Source: Pseudomonas chlororaphis subsp. chlororaphis (GTDB taxonomy: Bacteria > Pseudomonadota > Gammaproteobacteria > Pseudomonadales > Pseudomonadaceae). From it: 64,000 nt of DNA. Under the pieces are notes generated by a model that saw nothing but the letters and a program-made list of their open reading frames with translations, ran no database searches and had not been told where the DNA came from. The translations under genes and the position numbers were made by a program. Shown in pieces: positions 50,964 to 60,448 of the stretch; the stretch's first letter is position 1; the number at the start of each line of letters is the position of its first letter. Location of the stretch: assembly GCF_003945765.1 (NCBI RefSeq), contig NZ_CP027712.1:5518001-5582000 (forward strand). Direction: 5' to 3'.

Positions 50964-51785
50964 TTACAAACCGAATACCCGCCGCGCATTGCCCTGCAGG
51001 AACTTGTCCCGTACCGGCTCCGGCAACTCCAGGGCCTGGACCTGCTGCATGCATTTGGCGAACGGCAACTGCGGGAAATTGCTGCCGAACAGCACCTTGT
51101 CCTGCCCGTAGCTGCGCATGAAATGCAGCAGCTGCGGCGGGTAATAGGCCGGCAGGTAGGCCGAGGTGTCGATGTAGATATTGTCGTGCTTCCAGGCCAG
51201 GCCGATCATCTCGTCGGTCCAGGGATGGCCGATGTGCCCGGCGATGATTCGCAGTTCCGGGAAATCCAGCGCCACCTCATCCAGATAAGGCACCGGCCGC
51301 CCGGTTTCCGAAGGCATCAGCGGGCCGGTGTGGCCGACCTGGGTGCAGAAGGGAATGCCCAGCTCCACGCACTTGGCGTACAGCGGGTAGTACAGGCGGT
51401 GGTTGGGCGGCAGTTTCCACAGCCAGGGCACGATGCGCAGGGCCTTGCAGCCCAGCTCGTCCACCGCCCGCTGCAGCTCGGCCAGCGCCGTCATCGGCCG
51501 GCTCAGGTCCACCGTGGCCACACCAACAAAACGCTCGGGATAAGCCCGGGTATAGGCGGCGATTTCATCGTTGCTGAACACCCAGCGCTCCGGCCGGCAC
51601 CAGGCCGCCAGCATCAGCTTCTCGACCCCGGCCTGGTCCATCAGCTCGACGGTCTGCTCGATGCTCAGCGGCTGGTCCAGCCAATGCGCGGAACCTGACT
51701 TCTCGAACAGCCGCGCCACCTCCGGCAGCAACAGCCGCGCCCGGCCGTTGGCCGGTTGTGCCCATGCGTCGATTGCACCCTTCAT
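50964..51785 (-). CDS. Amidohydrolase-2 family protein
   Basis: The 273-residue TIM-barrel protein has GHIGHPWTDEMIGLAW and LFGSNFPQLPF, the later metal and catalytic region of the amidohydrolase-2 family, plus FCTQVGHTGPLMPSETG. The family includes decarboxylases and lactonases for aromatic or carboxymuconate-type compounds. The usual N-terminal HxH pair is not obvious (MKGAIDAWAQPAN has none), so the metal site may be altered. It stands alone, convergent with the small membrane protein gene. Confidence 0.8.
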   Translation of the reverse strand: MKGAIDAWAQPANGRARLLLPEVARLFEKSGSAHWLDQPLSIEQTVELMDQAGVEKLMLAAWCRPERWVFSNDEIAAYTRAYPERFVGVATVDLSRPMTALAELQRAVDELGCKALRIVPWLWKLPPNHRLYYPLYAKCVELGIPFCTQVGHTGPLMPSETGRPVPYLDEVALDFPELRIIAGHIGHPWTDEMIGLAWKHDNIYIDTSAYLPAYYPPQLLHFMRSYGQDKVLFGSNFPQLPFAKCMQQVQALELPEPVRDKFLQGNARRVFGL

Positions 51786-52097
51786 GAGAGCTATCCCCCC
51801 TCTGCTGACCGTGATTCAGGCGACGAGGGCTCAGGCTACGTCCGCGCCATGACAGCGACAATGTTCGCAGCGCTCGGCGGCGTTGACCGATCCGCCCAGG
51901 TTCGGCGCCCACCCTTTACCTGGTTCCGTCTCCCTCCTTTCCCCTTCCCTGCCCCTCGGACCGACCAGCGGTTCCAAGCGCGCATTTTGCTGGCATCGTC
52001 GCTGATCAGGCCGAAAAACAAACTTCTGGAAACACAACAAGCTGAAACGTATCAGCTCCAGCAAAAACGGCAATTATGCATAAATGCAAATTTACCC

Positions 52098-52126
52098 TTG
52101 ACCCGAAAAATCGCCTCGCTTAAGGT
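52098..52126 (+). promoter_or_regulatory. Predicted levansucrase promoter
   Basis: TTGACC (52098-52103), a 17-base spacer and TAAGGT (52121-52126) form a sigma-70 promoter that would start transcription near 52133, about 68 bases before the lsc ATG. Confidence 0.65.
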
Positions 52127-52133
52127 GAAATTG

Positions 52134-52149
52134 CTGTATGCACATACAG
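52134..52149 (+). promoter_or_regulatory. LexA-like (SOS) box at the lsc promoter
   Basis: CTGTATGCACATACAG fits the consensus CTGT-N8-ACAG used by LexA in Pseudomonas, with the N8 nearly palindromic. It sits just after the predicted start site, where a repressor would block transcription. A prophage-type repressor is also possible. Confidence 0.65.
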
Positions 52150-52200
52150 TATTTTTTGATGAGCATTTATGTGAATCCATTCACGGACGAGGTATTACCT

Positions 52201-53475
52201 ATGAAAAGCAACACTGAAAAATTCGGCAAAACACCCCATCAACCCAGCCTCTGGACTCGCGCCGATGCGCTGAAAGTCCATGCGGACGATCCCACCACGA
52301 CCCAGCCACTGGTCAGCGCGGATTTCCCGGTATTGAGCAACGAGGTGTTTATCTGGGACACCATGCCGCTGCGCGACCTGGACGGAAACATAACCTCCGT
52401 CGACGGCTGGTCGGTGATCTTCACCCTGACCGCGGATCGTCATCCGAACGACCCGCAGTACATCGACGAAAATGGCAACTACGACATCACCCGCGACTGG
52501 AACGACCGCCATGGTCGGGCAAAGATGTACTACTGGTTTTCCCGTACCGGCAAGGACTGGGAACTGGGTGGCCGGGTGATGGCCGAAGGGATTTCGCCCA
52601 CGGTTCGCGAATGGGCCGGCACGCCGATCCTGTTGAACGAACAGGGTGAAGTGGACCTGTACTACACCGCCGTCACGCCGGGCGCGACCATCGTCAAGGT
52701 GCGCGGCCGGGTGGTGACCACCGAGCATGGCGTCAGCATGGTCGGTTTCGAGAAGGTCAAGCCGCTGTTCGAGGCCGACGGCAAGATGTACCAGACCGAA
52801 GCGCAGAACCCCTTCTGGGGCTTCCGCGATCCATGGCCGTTCCGCGACCCCAACGACGGCAAGCTGTACATGCTGTTCGAAGGCAACGTGGCCGGCGAGC
52901 GCGGCTCGCACACAGTGGGCGAAGCAGAAATCGGCGACGTGCCGCCAGGTTATGAAGACGTCGGCAACTCCCGTTTCCAGACCGCCTGCGTGGGTATTGC
53001 CGTGGCCCGTGACGAAGACGGCGACGACTGGGAAATGCTGCCGCCGCTGCTGACCGCGGTCGGTGTCAACGACCAGACCGAACGCCCGCACTTCGTGTTC
53101 CAGGACGGCAAGTACTACCTGTTCACCATCAGCCACACCTTCACCTATGCCGACGGCGTGACCGGGCCGGACGGGGTGTACGGTTTTGTCGCCGATTCGC
53201 TGTTCGGTCCCTACGTGCCGTTGAACGGTTCCGGCCTGGTGCTGGGCAACCCGTCCTCCCAGCCGTTCCAGACCTACTCGCACTGTGTGATGCCCAACGG
53301 CCTGGTGACCTCCTTTATCGACAGCGTACCGACCGACGAAAGCGGCACGCAGATTCGTATCGGCGGTACCGAAGCACCGACGGTCGGGATCAGGATCAAA
53401 GGGCAACAGACCTTCGTGGTGGCCGAGTACGACTACGGTTACATCCCGCCGATGCTCGATGTAACGCTCAAGTAA
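52201..53475 (+). CDS. lsc: Levansucrase (GH68)
   Basis: This 424-residue enzyme makes levan from sucrose outside the cell. GH68 residues are all visible: nucleophile Asp53 (IWDTMPLRD), transition-state Asp210 (GFRDPWPF) and acid/base Glu294 (DQTERPHF). It has no signal peptide, as is usual for Pseudomonas Lsc. I chose the ATG at 52201 with GAGG nearby; an ATG at 52138 falls inside the LexA-like box. The gene stands alone under its own promoter. Confidence 0.95.
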   Translation: MKSNTEKFGKTPHQPSLWTRADALKVHADDPTTTQPLVSADFPVLSNEVFIWDTMPLRDLDGNITSVDGWSVIFTLTADRHPNDPQYIDENGNYDITRDWNDRHGRAKMYYWFSRTGKDWELGGRVMAEGISPTVREWAGTPILLNEQGEVDLYYTAVTPGATIVKVRGRVVTTEHGVSMVGFEKVKPLFEADGKMYQTEAQNPFWGFRDPWPFRDPNDGKLYMLFEGNVAGERGSHTVGEAEIGDVPPGYEDVGNSRFQTACVGIAVARDEDGDDWEMLPPLLTAVGVNDQTERPHFVFQDGKYYLFTISHTFTYADGVTGPDGVYGFVADSLFGPYVPLNGSGLVLGNPSSQPFQTYSHCVMPNGLVTSFIDSVPTDESGTQIRIGGTEAPTVGIRIKGQQTFVVAEYDYGYIPPMLDVTLK

Positions 53476-53612
53476 TAGCGACACAGGGCGTTCAGGCAGC
53501 GGGTTCGAGTTCGATGAAGAACCCGTTGTGGATATGAATCGAGGTATCCCGCCTGGCTCACTGCGACTTTGCTCAGGAGCTTCATTGAACAATGCGTAGT
53601 ACCGACCCTTCG

Positions 53613-53640
53613 GAACTGGCTACACGGATGTAGCCAGTTC
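53613..53640. terminator. Hairpin between lsc and the binding-protein gene
   Basis: GAACTGGCTAC and GTAGCCAGTTC form an 11-bp perfect stem with loop ACGGAT between two convergent genes. T tracts are weak, so it is a likely but not certain terminator. Confidence 0.75.
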
Positions 53641-53702
53641 TGCTCCTTCCTTGCGTGACGCCCCTTTCCCCTTGGCCAGCATGGCTGTCCACTCCCCCAG
53701 GC

Positions 53703-54797
53703 TCAGCTCCCGGTCTTGACCTTGCTCCAGACCCGGGTACGCACCCGTTCCATTTTCAGCGGCAGCGGTTCCAGCGGGAACAGCGTGGCCATCACTTCCC
53801 TGGACGGATAGACACCCGGGTTGTCGCGGACTTTCTGCTCCACCAGCGCCGTGGCATCGCGGTTGGCGTTGGGGTAGCCCAGGTAGTCGGAAGACTGGGC
53901 AATCACTGACGGACGCAACAGGTAGTCGATGAACTTCAGGCCATCCTGTGGGTGCGGCGCGTCCTTGAGCAACACCAGGTTCTCCACCCAGACCGGCCCG
54001 CCTTCGCGCGGAATGCTGTAGACCAGATGACGGCCGTTGTCAGCTTTCTGCGAGGCGACCTGGGCATCGAACACCCCGCCGCTCCAGCCCACCACCACAC
54101 AGACGTTGCCGTTGGCCAGGTCGGAGATGAACTTCGACGAATCGAAGTAGCGGATATGCGGCCGGACCTTGAGCAGTAAGGCCTCGGCCTTCTTGTAATC
54201 CTCGGGGTTCTGGCTGTTGTAGGGCAGGCCCAGGTAATGCAGGGCGATGGGGATGATTTCGTTCGGTGCATCGAGCATGGCCACCCCGCACTGGCTGAGC
54301 CTGGCCAGGTTCTCTTCCTTGAAGATCAGGTCCCAGGAGTCCACCGGCGCCTGGTCGCCGAGTAGCGCCTTGACCTTGTCGACGTCATAACCGATGCCCG
54401 TGGTGCCCCACAGGTAGGGTACGGCGAAGCGGTTGCCAGGGTCGTTGCTCTGCACCTTGGCCAGCATCTCGGGGTCCAGGTGCGACCAGTTGCCGAGCTG
54501 GCTGCGGTCCAGTTCCTGGAGCACCCCGGCCTTGATCAGGTTCGGCAGCAGGTCGCTGCTGGCCACCACCACGTCATAGCCACTGCGCCCGGCCATCAGC
54601 TTGCTTTGCATCACGTCGCTGTTGTCGAAGGTGTCCTGCAGCACGCTGATGCCGGTTTCCTTGTGGAACTGTCCGGGCGTGTCCGGGGCGATGTAGTCGT
54701 ACCAGTTGTAGAAATGCACGCTCGGTTCGGCGGCCTGGGCCGTAGCGAAACCGAACAGTGCGGCCAGGGCCAGGGGCAAACAGCGGATAGCTTTCAT
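53703..54797 (-). CDS. PotF-like polyamine-type periplasmic binding protein
   Basis: The 364-residue protein has a signal peptide (cut near AQA/A, residue about 22) and the spermidine/putrescine-binding fold: VHFYNWYDYIAPDTP, YDVVVASSDLLPNLI, YLWGTTGIGYDVDKV and VWVENLVLLKDAPH. No permease or ATPase gene is next to it, so it may serve a transporter elsewhere. It lies 105 bases after the nitrilase-family gene on the same strand. The ligand (putrescine or other amine) is inferred. Confidence 0.87.
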   Translation of the reverse strand: MKAIRCLPLALAALFGFATAQAAEPSVHFYNWYDYIAPDTPGQFHKETGISVLQDTFDNSDVMQSKLMAGRSGYDVVVASSDLLPNLIKAGVLQELDRSQLGNWSHLDPEMLAKVQSNDPGNRFAVPYLWGTTGIGYDVDKVKALLGDQAPVDSWDLIFKEENLARLSQCGVAMLDAPNEIIPIALHYLGLPYNSQNPEDYKKAEALLLKVRPHIRYFDSSKFISDLANGNVCVVVGWSGGVFDAQVASQKADNGRHLVYSIPREGGPVWVENLVLLKDAPHPQDGLKFIDYLLRPSVIAQSSDYLGYPNANRDATALVEQKVRDNPGVYPSREVMATLFPLEPLPLKMERVRTRVWSKVKTGS

Positions 54798-54902
54798 CTG
54801 AGGACTCCGAGCGTTGGCACCCGCCCAAGGGACGTGCGCCTCGCCTGCTGATTATGGATTGTTATGGCAGGGCCGAAAGCGGCGGAAAAACAGCGATGGG
54901 GT

Positions 54903-55718
54903 TTAAGGGATCAACAGCTCGCGACGGCCATCGGCGTGCTCGACGTATTCGCCGGACAGTTGCAGGCGCCGGTCGTGCAGGTAGTCGTAATCGCGGCGAG
55001 CGGCCTTGAGTTGCCCGAGGTCGAGCTGCACCACCTGCCGGCACTCGTCGCGGCCGGCCTCGAACAGCAGCCGGCCGAAGGGATCGGCCAGCGCGCTGCC
55101 GCCGGCGAACACCAGGCCGCCGGTACCGCTGCCGACCCGGTTCACCATCACCGCGAAGGCCTGGTTCTCCTGGGCACGGGCCATGATCGCGGTGCGGTGC
55201 ACCGGGCCGTAGGGGTCCATGTTGCCGTTGCTCACCAGAATCAGCTCGGCGCCCAGTTGGCCGAGGGCGCGGGCGCTTTCCGGCAGTTCGATGTCGTAGC
55301 AGATCAGCAGGCCGATCCGCACGCCCCGCCAGAGCACGCTGGTGTAACGGTCACCGGGCTGGAACAGGCCGCGCTCGTCGGGCCACAGGTGAGTCTTGCG
55401 ATAACTCGTCGCCACCCCTTCGGGGGTCACCAGCAGCGAGGTGTTGTAGTAATGGCCGGCGGCTTTTTCGGCGATGCCGACCACCACCGCGACACCCTTG
55501 GCGCGCACCGCCCGCAATACGGCCTGGATACTCGGCCCGTCCAATGGCTCGGCGACCTCGGCCAGTTGCTGCTGGTTGGCGAAACCGCTGATCTGGGTTT
55601 CCGGGAATACCAGCAGGTCGATGTCGTCATCACAGTCGGCAATGCCCTGCAGGACCCGCTCGAGGTTGTAGGCCGTGTCGCCGTCACGACCGGCCAGTTG
55701 CATCAGTTCAATCTTCAT
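54903..55718 (-). CDS. Nitrilase-family carbon-nitrogen hydrolase
   Basis: The 271-residue enzyme has catalytic Glu40 (LLVFPETQIS), Lys108 (SYRKTHLWP) and Cys140 (GLLICYDIELPE), so it should be active on an amide or nitrile. The subtype resembles aliphatic or carbamoyl amidases, but the substrate cannot be told. The ATG at 55718 follows AAAGGATCCACG. It lies 162 bases downstream of the small membrane protein gene, and may be a separate unit or the last gene of the fatty-acyl cluster. Confidence 0.88.
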   Translation of the reverse strand: MKIELMQLAGRDGDTAYNLERVLQGIADCDDDIDLLVFPETQISGFANQQQLAEVAEPLDGPSIQAVLRAVRAKGVAVVVGIAEKAAGHYYNTSLLVTPEGVATSYRKTHLWPDERGLFQPGDRYTSVLWRGVRIGLLICYDIELPESARALGQLGAELILVSNGNMDPYGPVHRTAIMARAQENQAFAVMVNRVGSGTGGLVFAGGSALADPFGRLLFEAGRDECRQVVQLDLGQLKAARRDYDYLHDRRLQLSGEYVEHADGRRELLIP

Positions 55719-55880
55719 CGTGGATCCTTTGAAGTGTCGGCAGGTCTCCGGACGCCACATGGGTGTCACCCGCCAGGGCTGGTGGCGAGTATGGAGGGGA
55801 TGCAGCCGCGCGGTAATCACTGCAAAGGAGTACCCCGCCAGGGTTAGCTGGCGGGACAAGGCAACAGAAGACTGGCGGGG

Positions 55881-56264
55881 TCAGGCGTTACCCAGCGACT
55901 GGCGGGAAGCCCGCGCAGCCTTCAGTGCGCGCCAGGTCCAGAGCGCGCCGCACAGGTCCGGCAAGGCCAGCAGCAACAGCACCGGCGACACCAGCCCGGC
56001 GGCGGCGAAGGCGGCAAAAAACACCGGCACCGACAGACGGATCGCCACCGTCAGGGCCATCAACTCGCGCCGCTCGGTGTAGCCGGCCCAGACGTAATAG
56101 ACGCCCAGGTACAAGGCCAACTGGCCCATCACCCGGATCCACACCTCATCGGTCAGGGCGAAGCCGAACAACGGCAACAACAGGTTCGGCGCCAGCACCA
56201 ACGCGGCGCCCAGCAACAACATGTACAGGCCGAACACAAACACGCTCTTGCCCGGATGGCTCAT
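55881..56264 (-). CDS. Small integral membrane protein (DUF4345-like)
   Basis: The 127-residue protein has four hydrophobic spans starting at VFVFGLYMLLLGAALVLAPN and resembles the DUF4345 type. Its ATG overlaps the stop of the monooxygenase gene (ATGA), so it is translated with it. Function is not known. Confidence 0.75.
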   Translation of the reverse strand: MSHPGKSVFVFGLYMLLLGAALVLAPNLLLPLFGFALTDEVWIRVMGQLALYLGVYYVWAGYTERRELMALTVAIRLSVPVFFAAFAAAGLVSPVLLLLALPDLCGALWTWRALKAARASRQSLGNA

Positions 56265-57775
56265 GGTTTCACTCCTTGGGGGTGCGAGGTGAGGCGATAG
56301 GCCTCGGCATCGAAATAACGGGTCTGCTGGCGGAACTGCCAGCTGAACCCTGGCCACAGGGCGACGTTGCGCCCGCTGTTGGGGTCCATGTACCAGCTCT
56401 GGCAACGGCCGACGCTCCATACCGCGCCGCGCAGCCGATGGCGCAGGCCCTGGTTGAAGCGCGCCTGGGCCTGCGGATCGACATCGACGCTGGTCACGCC
56501 CAGGCGTTGCAGGGTGTCCAGGGCGCCGAGGATGTAGGCGATCTGCGACTCGATCATGTAGACGATGGAGTTGTGCCCCAGGCCGGTGTTGGGCCCCATC
56601 AACAGGAACAGATTGGGAAAGCCGCTGACCGTGGTGCCCTTGTAGGCTTCGCTGCCCTGCTGCCAGGTGTTGACTATGTCCACCCCGCCACGCCCGAGGA
56701 TCATCCCCGCCGGGAACGGCGTGCGCGCCTTGAAGCCGGTGCCGAAGATCAGTGCATCCAGGGCATGGCGCTGGCCGTCGACGGTGATCAGCGCGTCCTC
56801 GGTGACTTCACGGATGCCGCTGGTGACCAGCCGGGTATTGGCCTGGGCCAGCGCCGGAAAATAATCGTTGGACAGCAGGATGCGCTTGCAGCCGATGGCG
56901 TAGTCCGGGGTCAGGCGCCGGCGCAGTTCCGGGTCCTTGACCTGGCGCCGCAGCAGGTTGAGCGCCAGCCATTTGTGCAGGGCCATCAGTCGCGGGTTGA
57001 ACACGAAACCCAATACCCGGGTTTCATGGGCGGTGTAGATCAACCCGCGCAACAGCCGCTGCACCGCGGGAAAACGTCGCAGCAGGTGCTGGGCGGTCGT
57101 GGAAAAGGCCCGATCCGGCTTGGGGATGATCCACGGCGGCGTGCGCTGGAACACCGCCAGGCTGGCCACCCGCGGCTGGATCTGCGGCACGAACTGGATC
57201 GCCGAGGCGCCGGTGCCGATCACCCCCACCCGCTTGCCGGCCAGGACGTAGTCATGGTCCCACTGCTGGGAATGAAAGACCCGGCCCTTGAAGCGCTCAA
57301 GCCCCGGCAGTTGGGGATAGTCCGGAGTCGACAAGGCCCCGGTGCCGGCCACCACCACCTGGGCGAAACGCACGCCGCCACGGGCATCCGTCACCTGCCA
57401 CAGGGCGCGCTCTTCCAGCCAGCGCAGGCCGGTGACCGCGGTGTTGAAGCAACAGTGTTGCAGCACCTGATACTTGTCGGCGCAGTGCCGCAGGTAGTCG
57501 CGGATCTCCGGCTGCGGCGAAAAGCGTCGCGACCAGTCGGGGTTGGGCTCGAAGGAAAACGAATAGAGGTGGGAAGGAATATCGCAGGCACAGCCGGGGT
57601 ATTGATTGACCCACCAGGTGCCGCCGACGCCGGCTTCCTGTTCGAGGATCAGGAAGTCCTGTTCTCCGCGCTGGCGCAGGTTGATCGCCATGCCGATGCC
57701 GGAGAAGCCGGCGCCGATGATCACGACCCGATAGACCCGCGCGGGGTCGGCCTGCTCCTGAAGTAGCGCACTCAT
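56261..57775 (-). CDS. Flavin monooxygenase, Baeyer-Villiger type
   Basis: The 504-residue flavoprotein has the FAD motif GAGFSGIG (21-28), the NADPH motif GVIGTGASA (184-192), and between them the Baeyer-Villiger fingerprint FKGRVFHSQQW (162-172, FxGxxxHxxxW). Such enzymes turn ketones or aldehydes into esters or acids. The ATG at 57775 is chosen; a GGCGGC-rich extension upstream is not credible. It overlaps the small membrane protein gene by four bases and follows the HIT gene by 112 bases. Confidence 0.92.
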   Translation of the reverse strand: MSALLQEQADPARVYRVVIIGAGFSGIGMAINLRQRGEQDFLILEQEAGVGGTWWVNQYPGCACDIPSHLYSFSFEPNPDWSRRFSPQPEIRDYLRHCADKYQVLQHCCFNTAVTGLRWLEERALWQVTDARGGVRFAQVVVAGTGALSTPDYPQLPGLERFKGRVFHSQQWDHDYVLAGKRVGVIGTGASAIQFVPQIQPRVASLAVFQRTPPWIIPKPDRAFSTTAQHLLRRFPAVQRLLRGLIYTAHETRVLGFVFNPRLMALHKWLALNLLRRQVKDPELRRRLTPDYAIGCKRILLSNDYFPALAQANTRLVTSGIREVTEDALITVDGQRHALDALIFGTGFKARTPFPAGMILGRGGVDIVNTWQQGSEAYKGTTVSGFPNLFLLMGPNTGLGHNSIVYMIESQIAYILGALDTLQRLGVTSVDVDPQAQARFNQGLRHRLRGAVWSVGRCQSWYMDPNSGRNVALWPGFSWQFRQQTRYFDAEAYRLTSHPQGVKP

Positions 57776-57887
57776 GTTCCTGACTCCTGGCGGCACAAAC
57801 GCCGGGCGAGACCGTCCGCAGCGCATGCACGGCTGTTCATTCCGAAGTTCCGTGGATCGAGGGTGGGCCGCTCACCGGCCCTGGCGG

Positions 57888-58385
57888 TTAGGTTGACGCT
57901 GCGTGCAGCCTGCTGGTCCGGTGCGCCAGGTTCTCCAGCGCCTGCGGGTCGAGTTCGGCGGCGATCACCAGGGCCTGGCGGCGCAGGGTCTGCAGGGGCG
58001 TGCGGCGGCCGAATATGCCGGTGAAGTGCATGAACATGCGCAGGCCGAAACCCAGCCCATCGCCCCTTTGCCGCGGCACCAGGTGCAGGTGGGCGTGGGG
58101 AATGTGCTGGTTGGTGGCTTTGCCATCGTTGACGATCAGGTGCGTGCCTTCCACCCCGAAGCCGGCGCGCCGCTGGGCGGCGAGCAAGGTATCGAACACC
58201 TGGTACAGATGCTGGCGGATGACCGTGGGCAGTTGCTCGAGTTTTTCCACATGGGCCAGCGGGATCAGCAGCAAGTGCCCCTGCCCCAGCGGATGCACAT
58301 CCATGAAGGCCATGCAGTGGGTGTCGCGATAGACCAGGGCACTGGGCAATTCGCCGGCCGCGATCTGGCAGAAAATACAGGTCAT
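57888..58385 (-). CDS. HIT-family (histidine triad) protein
   Basis: The 165-residue protein has a CxxC pair near the start (C3, C6) and the HIT motif HIPHAHLHLVPR with H97, H99 and H101. HIT enzymes hydrolyse nucleoside phosphoramidates, acyl-adenylates or dinucleotides. It lies 48 bases after a desaturase gene, in a cluster that handles acyl chains, so an acyl-AMP substrate would make sense, but that is a guess. Confidence 0.88.
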   Translation of the reverse strand: MTCIFCQIAAGELPSALVYRDTHCMAFMDVHPLGQGHLLLIPLAHVEKLEQLPTVIRQHLYQVFDTLLAAQRRAGFGVEGTHLIVNDGKATNQHIPHAHLHLVPRQRGDGLGFGLRMFMHFTGIFGRRTPLQTLRRQALVIAAELDPQALENLAHRTSRLHAAST

Positions 58386-58433
58386 CCGTGAATCCTCGGT
58401 GAGTGGCGCTCCTTCGGGCGCTGTAAATGTAGC

Positions 58434-59390
58434 TCACGCCGCTCGCCGAGGTTCGGCGCAAGTTGTTACCGGACGTCGCGCGAACATCCGCGCCAGCAGC
58501 CAGCGGTCGCGCAGGTAGGGCTTGTTGTCCAACAGCGCCGCCAGCCGCGGCAGGTTGACGAAGGGCACGCCGGGGTAGATGTGATGCTCGACGTGGTAGT
58601 TGATATTGGCCCACAACAGGCCGATCAGCCGGTCGCTGACGGTCACGGTGTTCTTCGCCAGGTCCAGGCGCTCCGGGTCGCCAACCGCCAGGGTGGCCAT
58701 GGGGAAGTGCTCGTAGCCCCGGGAAATCGGGTTGATCACCAGCGCCAGCAACAGCAGCGGCACGATGAAAATCAGCACGAATTGCAGCATCAGCCCCTGG
58801 CTGTAGCACCAGGCGCCGATCGCCGCCATCGACAGCAGATTGAACGCCAGCTCGCGCAGCACCCGGTTGCGCACCGCCTTGCCGTAGCGCACCAGGGAAA
58901 AGTAGATGAAGCGCGGCACGAACACGGCGATGCGCAGGAACATCCACTTCACCCCGCCGGTGTAGTTCCAGTCGTCGGGGTCCTTGTCCGGGTCGCCCAG
59001 GTAGCGGTGATGGTATTTGTGGCACTCGGTGAAGGAGGAAAACGGGAACACGATGAACCAGGCCATGAAGCGCCCGACCCACAGGTTCAGCGCCGCCGAA
59101 CGAAAGCCGCTGGCATGCCCGCAATCGTGCTGCAGCACGGTGAAGGCATGCAGCTGGTTGCCCAGCACCAGCACCGCCAGCGCCAGGCCCCAGGGGTTGT
59201 CGCCGAGCAGGATGTACAGCGCCGCCGCGCACCAGACCAGCACATGCAGTACCGACCAGAGCACGAACTTCAGCGGCTGCGGCTGCATCAGTGCCTGCAG
59301 CTGGGCCTGGCGCTCGCGGTCGACCCGCAGTTCGGCGCGCTTGGCCAGCCGCAGTTCGTCCTCGGCGGCGTGGTGGGTTGAATGATTCAT
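58434..59390 (-). CDS. Membrane fatty-acid desaturase / hydroxylase (II)
   Basis: The 318-residue protein has about six spans and three His boxes of the membrane di-iron family: H88xxxH92 (HDCGH), H124xxH127H128 (HKYHH) and H266xxH269H270 (HVEHH). All ligands for a di-iron centre are present. The ATG at 59390 follows AAGGTC. The gene lies directly after the ferredoxin-reductase gene, its likely electron source. Regioselectivity cannot be read from sequence. Confidence 0.92.
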   Translation of the reverse strand: MNHSTHHAAEDELRLAKRAELRVDRERQAQLQALMQPQPLKFVLWSVLHVLVWCAAALYILLGDNPWGLALAVLVLGNQLHAFTVLQHDCGHASGFRSAALNLWVGRFMAWFIVFPFSSFTECHKYHHRYLGDPDKDPDDWNYTGGVKWMFLRIAVFVPRFIYFSLVRYGKAVRNRVLRELAFNLLSMAAIGAWCYSQGLMLQFVLIFIVPLLLLALVINPISRGYEHFPMATLAVGDPERLDLAKNTVTVSDRLIGLLWANINYHVEHHIYPGVPFVNLPRLAALLDNKPYLRDRWLLARMFARRPVTTCAEPRRAA

Positions 59391-59416
59391 GAATTGACCT
59401 TCCTCTGTCTGTATCG

Positions 59417-60448
59417 CTAATCGACTTGCAGGCGCACGTCGTCCGTCAATGGATAGCCCACGCACAACAGTGCCTGGCCCCGGTTCAGTTCGTCCGCCGA
59501 CAGCCCATGGTCCTCGCGCATGCGTACCTGCCCCGCCAGCCGGGTGCAGACGCAGGCCGTGCAGAAACCGCTGCGGCAGGAAAACGGTGGCTGCACGCCG
59601 CTGGCCAGGGCCGCGTCGAGCAGGGTCTGGCCCGGGGCGACCGTGAAACTGAACGCCTGGCCCTGCATCAGCAGCTCCACGCGTTTTTCCGTGTCGCCGC
59701 TGGCCACTGGCGCCTTGGCCGGGGTGAAACGCTCCTGGTGCACGCTTTCCGGGGCGATGCCCAGGGCCTCCAGGGCGGCGGTCACCTCGTCCATCATGCC
59801 GCTGGGGCCGCAGCTGTAGTATTCGCGGGCTTGCGGGCCGGGCAGCGCGCCGAGAATGTCGATCACCCGCTGCCGGGTCAGGCGTCCTTCGTGGGCCCCC
59901 GGGGTGTCCGGCCGCGACAGCACATGCACCAGTTGCAAGCGCTCGCCGAAGGTCTGGCGCAGCTGGTCGAGCTTGTCGCGAAAGATCACCGACTGCTGAT
60001 TGCGGTTGCCGTAGATCAGCGACACCTGGGCGTCCGGCTCGAAGTGCAGCGCCGACTTGAGGATCGAGAAGATCGGCGTGATCCCGCTGCCCGCCGCCAG
60101 CAGCACCAGGTGCCGCCCCCGGCCCGGCTGCGGGGCGAAGGTGAAGCGGCCGTGGGTGCCGAGGGTCTGCACCGCGTCGCCGGCGCTCAGCTCCTGCACC
60201 AGGCGGTTGGAAACCTTGCCGCCGGCCACGCGCTTGACGGTGATTGACAGGGTCTTGTCCAGCCCCGGCGTGCTGCTGATGGAATAGGCGCGGCAGCCCT
60301 TGGCGCCGTCGACGTCGACCTCCAGGGTCAGGTACTGCCCGGCGCTGTAGCGGACTTTGCGCAGCAGCGGCTGCTTGAGGTGAATGGTCACCGCATCGTC
60401 GGTTTCCCGTTCGATGGCGGCGACTTTCAAAGTCAGGGGACGGTTCAT
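59417..60448 (-). CDS. Ferredoxin-NADP reductase-type electron donor with fused [2Fe-2S] domain
   Basis: The 343-residue protein has a FAD domain (CRAYSISST, residues about 53-60), an NAD(P)H domain (LLAAGSGITPIFSILK) and a C-terminal plant-type [2Fe-2S] domain with C291-x4-C296-x2-C299 and C329. This single-chain donor fits membrane desaturases and hydroxylases. It overlaps the upstream desaturase gene by four bases, and a second desaturase follows 26 bases later, so it can serve both. Confidence 0.95.
   Translation of the reverse strand: MNRPLTLKVAAIERETDDAVTIHLKQPLLRKVRYSAGQYLTLEVDVDGAKGCRAYSISSTPGLDKTLSITVKRVAGGKVSNRLVQELSAGDAVQTLGTHGRFTFAPQPGRGRHLVLLAAGSGITPIFSILKSALHFEPDAQVSLIYGNRNQQSVIFRDKLDQLRQTFGERLQLVHVLSRPDTPGAHEGRLTRQRVIDILGALPGPQAREYYSCGPSGMMDEVTAALEALGIAPESVHQERFTPAKAPVASGDTEKRVELLMQGQAFSFTVAPGQTLLDAALASGVQPPFSCRSGFCTACVCTRLAGQVRMREDHGLSADELNRGQALLCVGYPLTDDVRLQVD

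Larger units (their letters stand above)
51786..52200 (+). other. Intergenic region upstream of levansucrase
   Basis: This 415-base gap has no convincing gene. Its last 105 bases are A+T rich and hold a promoter and a LexA-like palindrome just before lsc. The left part is plain G+C-rich sequence in which I see nothing further. Confidence 0.6.
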
